Assembly: GCA_031259645.1 (NCBI GenBank)
Contig: JAIRLC010000127.1
Location: 1-14,605 of the forward strand
Direction of reading: 5' to 3'
Source of the DNA: Prevotellaceae bacterium
Lineage (GTDB): Bacteria; Bacteroidota; Bacteroidia; Bacteroidales; UBA932
DNA length: 14,605 bases
This document shows, piece after piece, positions 6,887-13,670 of the stretch (the stretch's first letter is position 1; each line of letters begins with the position of its first letter). Made by a program: the position numbers and the translations under genes. The notes beneath the pieces are model-generated. The model was not told the DNA's origin, did no database searches, and saw only the letters and a program-made list of their open reading frames with translations.

Positions 6887-8839
6887 TTAATTATATGAAA
6901 TAACTTTTCGTTTACCATTCACAAACATTACCACGAATGCATCTCTATAGCCCAATGCACGTAGCTCATTCTTCAGTTTTGTAGCTTCCTTTGCTGTCTT
7001 AAATTGTCCTACCGTAAAACGGGTAAAGGCGTCGGGGAAACTTCCGTATAAAATCTTTAGTTGCGGATATGATTCTTTGGCTTTATTCAGGTAATCCCAG
7101 TTCGGATACTCTTTGCTGGCCATCACCTGTACCCTGTATTCAATTCCTTTCCCTTGTTCCGTATCAAGAATTACATTGTCTGCAATTACGTTTTCTTCCT
7201 CTATTTTTACCGGCGTCATTTCAATGTGAATGCCTTTCGCCCGTGTCAGTGCGTCATCGCCCGCCAATGGTTGTCCGATACTCGGCACATAGCCGTTACG
7301 GATGCAGGAATAGGTGTACTTTTCTTTCTTGTCGAGGGTGATAGAGAATGTGCCGGCATTACCGGTAATGCAAATCACTTGCTCTTTAGTGGCATTATTT
7401 ACAAAGGATATCATCACGCTATCTATCCCTTCATGCGTTACGCCGTTTGTTACCGTTCCGGTAAATGTCGCCATTCTTTCCAATCTTGCTTTTTCCTCCG
7501 CCAGCCTTATTTTCCGCTCATAAGCCGATGGATCTTTCATATATCCGAAATCAGGGAATGGCCCTGCTACCGTAAGCGTATAAATATCATCATTTCCTAC
7601 GCCGCCCGGACGGTTAGAAGCAAAGAACCCCGAACTTTTATCGGACGACAATATGAGATAAAAATCATCACCGCTGCTGTTGATCGGATAATACATGTTC
7701 TCCGTTATGACCCATTTGTTTTTTGCACCTTTGGCTCTGAATATGTCCAATCCCCCTAATCCTGCTCTGCCGTTTGAAGAAAAATATAACACCCCTGTGC
7801 TGTCCATAGTCGGGAACATTTCATTCCCTGTGGTGTTAATCATGGAACCTGCATTCATTGGGACGCCCCATTCGCCTCCTTTTTCAAGCACGGAATAGTA
7901 GATGTCTGTTCCGCCAAATCCGCCCGGCATGTCCGACACGTAGTACAACACACTGTCGTTAGGACTAAGGCAAGCGTGTCCTACCGAATATTCACGCGGG
8001 TTATTATATTTGAATGATTTTACCGACGACAATTTGTTATTGGTTATTCTCGCGATTTTGATTTCTAATTTACTCTCCCAAATTGTACCCTGCTTGGTTT
8101 TGTCACGGTGAGAAATATCGGTATTGGTTTGTGTATAGTAAATCGTTTTGCCGTTTTTTGTAAATACCACAGGCCCCAAGTGGATATTCTTTTTCATATC
8201 GGTAAAGAAGATTTCCGCCGTGCCCAGATTATTATCTCTCTTATAATTTGATTGATAGACGGAATAATATTGGTCATTATCAAACTTGTTGCGCGGGCGG
8301 TTTGACATAAACATTATTCCGTTATTATGGCGTATGGCTCCCCAATCATGGAATTTACTGTTAAGCCGTTTCCAATTTTCCACAGTAAAAATTGTGTTGC
8401 TGTCTTTCCGTGCCGTCCATACCACAGCCGTGTCGCATGAAGCTATAAGTGTTTGTACCAGCGGATTAGGCTCTGTGGCATTGTTGTAATAAGTCCGGAG
8501 ATGCATTTTTGCTGCCGCATATTTTCCTTCATGAATCAGTAATTCCCCATAATGGAGAAATACGTCGGGCGGAATGTTATTCCCCCCTTTGGCGATCCGT
8601 TTTTCGTAATAGAAGGAAGCCTTTTTCCGGTTTTCTAAGGCGCGGTAACAATCGCCCAGCAGTTCAAAAGTTTCGGCCCTCGCATTTTTCTTCTTTGCTT
8701 CCGGCTCCAGAAGCTCTATGGCTGTTTTATAGTCAAAGTTTGAAATATAAGTTTTCACTTGTTGCATAATCACATCTGTTTGGGCATATAACAGAGGCGC
8801 TGTACAGCAAAGAATAATTATGAGGATTGGTTTTTTCAT
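6887..8839 (-). CDS. PorE-like periplasmic protein: TPR, PD40 propeller, Ig-like and SPOR domains
   Basis: Exported protein of 650 residues, probably the periplasmic partner of the PorP/SprF protein encoded just upstream. Residues 1-19 form a signal peptide (LLYA before Q20); two cysteines occur in it but no proper lipobox. Residues about 25-140 are TPR-like helices (NFDYKTAIELLEPEAKKKNA). A beta-propeller with PD40-type repeats follows (about 165-425): SDMPGGFGGTDIYY, SSNGRAGLGGLDIF and SNRPGGVGNDDIY. A charged helical linker (438-456) leads to a carboxypeptidase-regulatory/Ig-like domain (457-545) starting ATFTGTVTNGVTHEGIDSV. The end (567-646) is a SPOR domain (YRVQVMASKEYP, RFTVGQFKTAKEATKLKNEL), a fold that binds glycan strands stripped of peptides. 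Porphyromonas gingivalis PorE has the same order but ends in an OmpA-type peptidoglycan-binding domain. It lies 12 bases after porP, so they are one operon. Role inferred from architecture and neighbour. Confidence 0.85.
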   Translation of the reverse strand: MKKPILIIILCCTAPLLYAQTDVIMQQVKTYISNFDYKTAIELLEPEAKKKNARAETFELLGDCYRALENRKKASFYYEKRIAKGGNNIPPDVFLHYGELLIHEGKYAAAKMHLRTYYNNATEPNPLVQTLIASCDTAVVWTARKDSNTIFTVENWKRLNSKFHDWGAIRHNNGIMFMSNRPRNKFDNDQYYSVYQSNYKRDNNLGTAEIFFTDMKKNIHLGPVVFTKNGKTIYYTQTNTDISHRDKTKQGTIWESKLEIKIARITNNKLSSVKSFKYNNPREYSVGHACLSPNDSVLYYVSDMPGGFGGTDIYYSVLEKGGEWGVPMNAGSMINTTGNEMFPTMDSTGVLYFSSNGRAGLGGLDIFRAKGAKNKWVITENMYYPINSSGDDFYLILSSDKSSGFFASNRPGGVGNDDIYTLTVAGPFPDFGYMKDPSAYERKIRLAEEKARLERMATFTGTVTNGVTHEGIDSVMISFVNNATKEQVICITGNAGTFSITLDKKEKYTYSCIRNGYVPSIGQPLAGDDALTRAKGIHIEMTPVKIEEENVIADNVILDTEQGKGIEYRVQVMASKEYPNWDYLNKAKESYPQLKILYGSFPDAFTRFTVGQFKTAKEATKLKNELRALGYRDAFVVMFVNGKRKVISYN

Positions 8840-8851
8840 AACGATCTACAA

Positions 8852-9814
8852 CTAAAAATAACGCGGTGTTGATTGACGTGTTCTCTTCTTCGGAATAATG
8901 TAACTAAACGATATTTCGTGTGAGCCCGGCCATCCTATTCCCGTAATACTTAAGTCATAAGAATATCCTATCTGTACGTTTTTGATAACGAACAATTCCA
9001 TCATAAAAGCCAACGCATTAGTGGTTTGAATGGTTTCTACTTCATTGGCCTTTATTTGCCCGATGTAAATCCCCGTACGGTAAGTGACGCCCACCCACAA
9101 TTGTTTTAATAATAAGGCCAACAAGTTTATATCAAGGTTTCCGGGTCCTTTAAAATCATTACGATAAATAAAAGAAGGCTTTAACCCTATACTGTTGCTA
9201 AGTGGTATAAATCCTCCCGCCGACACATAGAGGTGCGGAACCCTGATATCTCCGGAAAAATTAGCGAACAGGTTGGTGGCCGATACGCCGGCATAAAGGA
9301 AAGGTGTGTTGTAATATACCCCTACACGGAAGTCGGGGCGCCATTCGGGCCGGGTATAGTGTTCGGCAATATTCGTGATGTTATTGTTAGACCTTGCCTC
9401 GCTAAGGTTTAGTTGCCATTGGGTGACGCCGGCGCTTAATCCGAGCGACAGCCGGTCGTCGCGTTGATTTAACCGGATACGAAAGGCGTATGTCCCGAAT
9501 AAAGACACAAGACTGGTAAATCCTCTGCGTTCATTTATCAATTGTGTACCCCATCCTACCACATCGCCGGCGGCTGCCGTACCATCCACAGAAAGTGAAT
9601 AGACATCCGGTGCGCCGTTTACACCCGCCCATTGCACCCGTGAAAAAGCCTGTAAATTGGTGGCCTCCTTGTACCCCGCATACGCAGGATTTACCACGAG
9701 ATAGTTAAACAAATATTGCGTGTACTGCATATCCTGTTGCGCAAACGTAGTGACGTAGGCGCATCCTGTAATAACAGTACATAAAAACCACTTTTTTAGT
9801 ATGCTTCCCTGCAT
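8852..9814 (-). CDS. PorP/SprF family type IX secretion system membrane protein
   Basis: Outer-membrane beta-barrel of 320 residues. Residues 1-25 form a signal peptide (ITGCAYVTTFA before QQD). The mature N-terminus has the family hallmark MQYTQYLFNYLVVNPAYAGY (29-48), and the rest alternates in amphipathic strands typical of a small barrel (YIGQIKANEVETIQ, VQIGYSYDLSI, SHEISFSYIIP). In gliding Bacteroidota, SprF is needed for secretion or attachment of the adhesin SprB, and other PorP-like proteins support type IX secretion of proteins with type B C-terminal signals. It is first in a two-gene operon with the PorE-like gene. No large repetitive surface protein is encoded beside it, so its cargo must lie elsewhere or outside the window. 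The family assignment is firm; its exact role here is inferred. Confidence 0.93.
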   Translation of the reverse strand: MQGSILKKWFLCTVITGCAYVTTFAQQDMQYTQYLFNYLVVNPAYAGYKEATNLQAFSRVQWAGVNGAPDVYSLSVDGTAAAGDVVGWGTQLINERRGFTSLVSLFGTYAFRIRLNQRDDRLSLGLSAGVTQWQLNLSEARSNNNITNIAEHYTRPEWRPDFRVGVYYNTPFLYAGVSATNLFANFSGDIRVPHLYVSAGGFIPLSNSIGLKPSFIYRNDFKGPGNLDINLLALLLKQLWVGVTYRTGIYIGQIKANEVETIQTTNALAFMMELFVIKNVQIGYSYDLSITGIGWPGSHEISFSYIIPKKRTRQSTPRYF

Positions 9815-9843
9815 TGTATTTTTTTCATGTAGGTCAATGGCGT

Positions 9844-9851
9844 CAAAGGTA
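9844..9851 (-). promoter_or_regulatory. -7 promoter element for the porP/porE-like operon
   Basis: TACCTTTG on the minus strand matches TAnnTTTG, predicting a start near 9837 and a leader of about 22 bases before the ATG at 9814. The nearest TTTG upstream is 24 bases away, longer than usual, so the -33 part is weak. Confidence 0.5.
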
Positions 9852-9961
9852 ATGTTTTTTTAATAAAAAATGTCACAAATGCTGTATTCTGAAAGCAATA
9901 AAATTCTTAAAAAGTATTAAAGATTTTCTTTTTACTTTCTTTTTTGCTGATTATTAATGTA

Positions 9962-12900
9962 TTATAAAATCACAGGATGTACATTGTTTTTACTTACATA
10001 CCATAAATATCCTTCTACTTGATTATAACCTATGTCTTGCAGGCAATTGATGTATTTTTTTACCTGTGTTTCGTACGTGGCATGTTCGCCTTCCCCGAAT
10101 TTATAATCTACCACCACCACTTTACCATTTTTTATCATCACCCGATCGGGGCGCAACTGCTGTACGGCGTCCTCTGTATTGGGCAGCAGGATGCCGGCTT
10201 CGGTGTGTACTTCCCACGAGCCGTCGAACCATGACGTGGCGGTTGGATGCTTCATGGCCTCCTCCATTTTTTGCCGCAAGTCGCTTATTGTGCGTTCGTT
10301 ATTGGCTATAAATCCTTGTAGTATAAGCGCGTGGATAGCTCGCTCCAGATCGCCGGCTGTTTTCATTTCAGAAAAGGCGCGGTGCATCAATATGCCATAA
10401 TCGCGCATGCTTGCGCCGGCTTCTTCGTCATACTTTTCTTCGCTGTGTTTCAGGCGCAACCGGTTAATGTAGGGATAACACGGATAGTGCGGCAGTGTGA
10501 TGGTTTTTCCCTTTTCCGCATGGCTTGCCGTGACGGTTGGAAGTTTCTGCCCTGCCTCAAAACAAGTGCTTTCCAGTCCGTTACCCAACAAGTCTGCTAC
10601 CGAATAACTGTTATTTTTCGGCTTGAAGGCGAACACATGCAACTCATCCTCTGCCCGTGTGAAAGCCACGTAAAGCAAGTTCAGGTTGTCGATATAAGCC
10701 TGTGTTTTTTCGGTAAAATAGTCGGCGCGGAAACAGGTATTTGCCAAGTCCTTCTTGTAATTTAACGGCAAGTAGGGGAGGTTGTTGAAAGGCGCTTCCT
10801 CTGCTTTTGCCCAGAGCAGCGAGTTTGGTCTTGGCTCCATAGGCCACGAACAAAAAGGTATGATCACCACCCTGAACTGCAATCCTTTTGATTTATGAAT
10901 GGTGAGAATCCGCACCGCGTCCTGTTCGTCGGCAATAGCTAATGTTTGTTTTTCCCCTTTTTCGGCCCACCAGGCTACAAACGAATAAATATCGCCTGTT
11001 TCTTTGGCTCCGTAATTCAGCATCAAATCGTGCAACTCCTGCACAAAAGGCATTTCTTCCTTTAATTCATCTAATTTAAACCGTTCGATAATGAGCTCTA
11101 TCGCCTCTGCCAAGGGTTGCCGGACAAGGCCGGCGAGCCATGTGTCAAAGTCGGAAGTAACCGGTATCCCTTTTTTAGCGAGAAAATTTTCTATGCACGT
11201 CCGGTTAATTTCGTCGTCGCTGTGTATGGCCTGGTGCAGCAGCCCTGTGATAAATTGCACGGCCGGTGAATGGGAGAGGAACAGCGAATCTTGCGAAATA
11301 ACCGGCACGCCGGCTTCCAGTAAGGCTGTTGCCACGGCTTCTCCTTCCGTATTTTTACGCACCAGTATGCCGATGTCCGATAATTTGTAACCCCGGCTTT
11401 GCAATTCCGCCACTAACGTCCGAGTTTTCTGCAACGCTTTTTCCGAAGCCGGCACTTCCGACTTGTGGTCGAGTATCTCCATGTGCACATATCCTTCCAA
11501 ATCGTGGCGTGCCGTGCGTTGCGAGGTGTCCTTATAGGCATCCGTAATGGCGTGGCTTAACTGTTCGTCATTAAATCCGGCTTCTTCAAAGGCGCTTACA
11601 AGCCGCTGTTGGAGCAGTTGCGGCAACTTGCCGAACAGTTCGTTATTGGTGTTTACTATGGTTTGCGCGCTGCGCCAATTGGTGTTCAGCACAAGGTGGG
11701 CGGGACCGAAAGTGCCGAGATCACGGTTGAGCCCGTAAGCTAAAATGCGCCAATCGCCGTTCCGCCACCGGTAAATAGATTGTTTCACATCGCCCACTAC
11801 CAGTGCATTCCCGCCCTCGGCCAATCCGTTTTCCAGCAAAGGCTTTAAGCTGTTCCATTGCATATCCGACGTGTCCTGAAATTCGTCGAGCATGAAAGAA
11901 CGGAAGAACGCGCCTGTCTTTTCATAAATAAATGGAGTGTCATTACCGTTAATCAGCTTGAACAACAAATATAACGAATCGCTGATTGTCATGATATTTT
12001 CCTCTGCCGATAAGTCGGTGATGTTGTTTGCAATATCAGCCAGCAGCCCCATGCTGTATATGTTCTGCGATATCTGTTGCGCGGTATGATAGCTTGTGGA
12101 ATTTTTTTCGTAATGCGCAATGGCTTGCGTCAAACAACCGTTCAACGCCGTGTACACACGGTCAATTTGCGCGTGTTTGGCGTGGTCGGCGCCATACCAC
12201 TGCGTAATGTCGTTTTGCGCCTTTAATGCATTGGCGCCCGGATCGTATCCGCCTGCTTTGATTTTGTTGAAATAAGCCGCGAAACTGCGCCCTTTATTTT
12301 TAAAATCATCGATACGCAACCCTGCTTCGTTTAATGCTTGCAAGGCGGTGTTGCCGTATGCCTCCATCGCCTTTTCAAAATCGGCGATTATTTTTTGCAA
12401 GGTTTTCACATACGCAGTCAGGAATTTTTTATCCTTTAATTTCTCCTGAAATTCCTGCCCAAGCCGGTGAAACGCTTCTTTAAATACTTCCATGCCGATA
12501 TCTGTCAGGCTCGTGCGGGGATCCCAATTTCGTCCGTCTTCAATGCGTTGTTTGACCAACACGCCCAACCATTCTTTCAGGGCGACATCCTGTCCGGCAT
12601 CCTGTAATAATTTTTCAACGCTTTCTGCCAACAACCGTGCGGTGTCGAGTTCTATCGTAAATTCGGGCAACAGGCCGGCTTCGTGCATGAAAGCGCGGAT
12701 GATTTTCTGAAAAAACTTGTCGATGGTCGATACCGCGAAATGGGAATAGTCGTGCAGAATGACCGTGCGCAGGGCTGTCGCGCGTTTGGCCAGTTCGGTA
12801 GGGGAGAGGCTGAGCGCTTCGCAGAGTGAAGCGCTCAGCGTAGCGTCGCGGTTTTCCGCCACGTTATTTAGCGCTTGCACGATGCGGCTTTTCATTTCTT

Positions 12901-13045
12901 CCGTGGCCTTGTTGGTGAAAGTCACCGCCAGCACTCCCCGGAACGCCCCCGGTGCGGGGGATGACAGTAGCCACCGCAGGTATTCGCGGGTAATCGTGTA
13001 GGTCTTTCCCGAGCCGGCCGAAGCGTTATAAATATTCAGTCCCAT
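9962..13045 (-). CDS. RecB/AddA-like UvrD helicase with C-terminal PD-(D/E)XK nuclease
   Basis: ATP-dependent DNA helicase-nuclease of 1027 residues, expected to process double-strand breaks for recombination. Superfamily 1A motifs occur in order: Walker A NASAGSGKTYT (7-17), VLAVTFTNKATEEMKSRI (38-55), Walker B MLDEFQDTSD (385-394), ALVVGDVKQSIYRWRNGD (414-431), NTNWRSA (454-460), VRILTIHKSKGLQFRVV (711-727) and LLYVAFTRAEDELHVF (790-805). The C-terminal nuclease shows H888 (GILMHRAF), D967 (RPDRVM), D980-Y-K982 and Q994/Y998 of the RecB-type motif. The ATG at 13045 places Walker A at the usual distance; earlier in-frame starts (to 13225) would add sequence unlike the family. An AddB-type partner is not in this window. 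A perfect 12-base inverted repeat lies in codons 69-79. It is divergent from the toxin-antitoxin pair with 99 bases between. Confidence 0.92.
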   Translation of the reverse strand: MGLNIYNASAGSGKTYTITREYLRWLLSSPAPGAFRGVLAVTFTNKATEEMKSRIVQALNNVAENRDATLSASLCEALSLSPTELAKRATALRTVILHDYSHFAVSTIDKFFQKIIRAFMHEAGLLPEFTIELDTARLLAESVEKLLQDAGQDVALKEWLGVLVKQRIEDGRNWDPRTSLTDIGMEVFKEAFHRLGQEFQEKLKDKKFLTAYVKTLQKIIADFEKAMEAYGNTALQALNEAGLRIDDFKNKGRSFAAYFNKIKAGGYDPGANALKAQNDITQWYGADHAKHAQIDRVYTALNGCLTQAIAHYEKNSTSYHTAQQISQNIYSMGLLADIANNITDLSAEENIMTISDSLYLLFKLINGNDTPFIYEKTGAFFRSFMLDEFQDTSDMQWNSLKPLLENGLAEGGNALVVGDVKQSIYRWRNGDWRILAYGLNRDLGTFGPAHLVLNTNWRSAQTIVNTNNELFGKLPQLLQQRLVSAFEEAGFNDEQLSHAITDAYKDTSQRTARHDLEGYVHMEILDHKSEVPASEKALQKTRTLVAELQSRGYKLSDIGILVRKNTEGEAVATALLEAGVPVISQDSLFLSHSPAVQFITGLLHQAIHSDDEINRTCIENFLAKKGIPVTSDFDTWLAGLVRQPLAEAIELIIERFKLDELKEEMPFVQELHDLMLNYGAKETGDIYSFVAWWAEKGEKQTLAIADEQDAVRILTIHKSKGLQFRVVIIPFCSWPMEPRPNSLLWAKAEEAPFNNLPYLPLNYKKDLANTCFRADYFTEKTQAYIDNLNLLYVAFTRAEDELHVFAFKPKNNSYSVADLLGNGLESTCFEAGQKLPTVTASHAEKGKTITLPHYPCYPYINRLRLKHSEEKYDEEAGASMRDYGILMHRAFSEMKTAGDLERAIHALILQGFIANNERTISDLRQKMEEAMKHPTATSWFDGSWEVHTEAGILLPNTEDAVQQLRPDRVMIKNGKVVVVDYKFGEGEHATYETQVKKYINCLQDIGYNQVEGYLWYVSKNNVHPVIL
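12809..12839. repeat. Perfect 12-base inverted repeat inside the helicase gene
   Basis: GCTGAGCGCTTC (12809-12820) and GAAGCGCTCAGC (12828-12839) are exact reverse complements around a 7-base loop (GCAGAGT). It encodes the repetitive peptide LSASLCEALS near residues 70-79, about 70 codons after the start. There is no T-run on either strand, so it is not an ordinary terminator. Confidence 0.8.
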
Positions 13046-13053
13046 ATCGGAAA

Positions 13054-13061
13054 CAAAGTTA
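13054..13061 (-). promoter_or_regulatory. -7-like element for the helicase gene
   Basis: TAACTTTG on the minus strand matches TAnnTTTG. It ends eight bases before the ATG at 13045, so the leader would be only a few bases long. No clear -33 box was found. Confidence 0.35.
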
Positions 13062-13083
13062 ATAAAATTATGAATTAAAAAAT

Positions 13084-13091
13084 TATCTTTG
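13084..13091 (+). promoter_or_regulatory. -7 promoter element for the toxin-antitoxin operon
   Basis: TATCTTTG matches TAnnTTTG; a start near 13098 would give a leader of about 47 bases before the antitoxin ATG at 13145. The -33 region is A/T-rich without a clear TTG. It lies 22 bases from the divergent element of the helicase gene, so antitoxin binding here could affect both. Confidence 0.5.
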
Positions 13092-13144
13092 CACCTTTTG
13101 GAAAAAGTGTTACCTTTACTAAAATTTTTACTTAATATAAGGCC

Positions 13145-13381
13145 ATGAACGGAATAAATTTTGTAACCAATGCGTCCGGTGCAAAAACTGCCATTATGAT
13201 AGACCTTAATACCTTGCGGCAGCATCCTGCTTCAGGGAGTGAAGTGGTGCAGTACCTGTCTTCGCTCGAAGAACTCGAAGATATTATCGACGTGGAACTG
13301 TCTCGTACGGAGCCATCTGAAAGTTGGCAGATGGCAAAAGAACGCCTTAAAAGCCGGCATAAGCTGAGCGACAATGTATAG
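13145..13381 (+). CDS. Type II antitoxin-like small protein, partner of a RelE-type toxin
   Basis: A 78-residue protein placed exactly where an antitoxin is expected, its last eight bases overlapping the toxin gene. The N-terminal half (NFVTNASGAKTAIMIDLNTL, 5-24) recalls the DNA-binding strand-helix segment of Phd/YefM-like antitoxins. The C-terminal half is acidic and then lysine/arginine-rich (EELEDIIDVELSRTEPSESW, MAKERLKSRHKL), as in toxin-wrapping tails. I cannot assign it firmly to Phd/YefM, RelB or another antitoxin family, so the call rests mainly on gene order. Antitoxins of this kind usually repress their own operon, and the 47-base leader and the -7 element at 13084-13091 would be the target. 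The start at 13145 is preceded by AAGG, a weak ribosome site. Confidence 0.78.
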   Translation: MNGINFVTNASGAKTAIMIDLNTLRQHPASGSEVVQYLSSLEELEDIIDVELSRTEPSESWQMAKERLKSRHKLSDNV

Positions 13382-13634
13382 CATACATATCAAGAAAAAA
13401 GCTGAAAAACAATTGGCTGCACTGCCGTTAAATGTGGCTAACCGTATAGTTGCTGTTATTGACGGATTAGCTACTAATCCCCGCCCTGCAAGCAACACAA
13501 AATTACAAGGCTATACTAATGTTTATCGTATTCGCATAGGTAATTACCGTATTATTTATAGTGTAGAAGACGCTATTTTAATGATTGAAGTTATTAAAAT
13601 AGGCCATCGGCAAAGTGTTTATCGTCGGTTGTGA
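13374..13634 (+). CDS. RelE/ParE-family toxin
   Basis: An 86-residue basic protein with the RelE/ParE fold pattern: an N-terminal strand and helix pair (YSIHIKKKAEKQLAALP), then LQGYTNVYRIRIGNYRIIYS (44-63), and the closing strand IEVIKIGHRQSVYRR (71-85). The YRIRIGNYRIIY and GHRxxVYR motifs are typical of RelE-type ribosome-dependent mRNA interferases, where arginines around positions 54 and 79 and an aromatic residue near the C-terminus take part in catalysis. ParE-like gyrase toxins share the fold, so the target is not certain from sequence, though the GHRxxVYR end favours RelE. Its ATG overlaps the antitoxin stop by eight bases, which implies translational coupling. It appears intact, is convergent with metK, and has no strong terminator after it. 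Confidence 0.9.
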   Translation: MYSIHIKKKAEKQLAALPLNVANRIVAVIDGLATNPRPASNTKLQGYTNVYRIRIGNYRIIYSVEDAILMIEVIKIGHRQSVYRRL

Positions 13635-13642
13635 ATTGGAAT

Positions 13643-13667
13643 CCTTGAATTCTTGAATCTTTCAAGG
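13643..13667. repeat. Inverted repeat between the toxin gene and metK
   Basis: CCTTGAA (13643-13649) pairs with TTCAAGG (13661-13667) around an 11-base loop. The loop side repeats TCTTGAAT, so CTTGAAT occurs twice in tandem. It sits between two convergent genes and could slow polymerase from either side, but neither strand has a following T-run, so I do not call it a terminator. Confidence 0.4.
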
Positions 13668-13670
13668 CTG

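Noticed and set aside
9860..9958. A/T-rich region with AAAGTA/TACTTT pairing as terminator of the helicase gene
   Set aside because: The arms are short, the loop is long, and such pairing is expected by chance in sequence of this composition.
13046..13225. 60-residue N-terminal extension of the helicase
   Set aside because: It would overlap the antitoxin gene, and Walker A is normally within the first 20-30 residues, which the start at 13045 satisfies.
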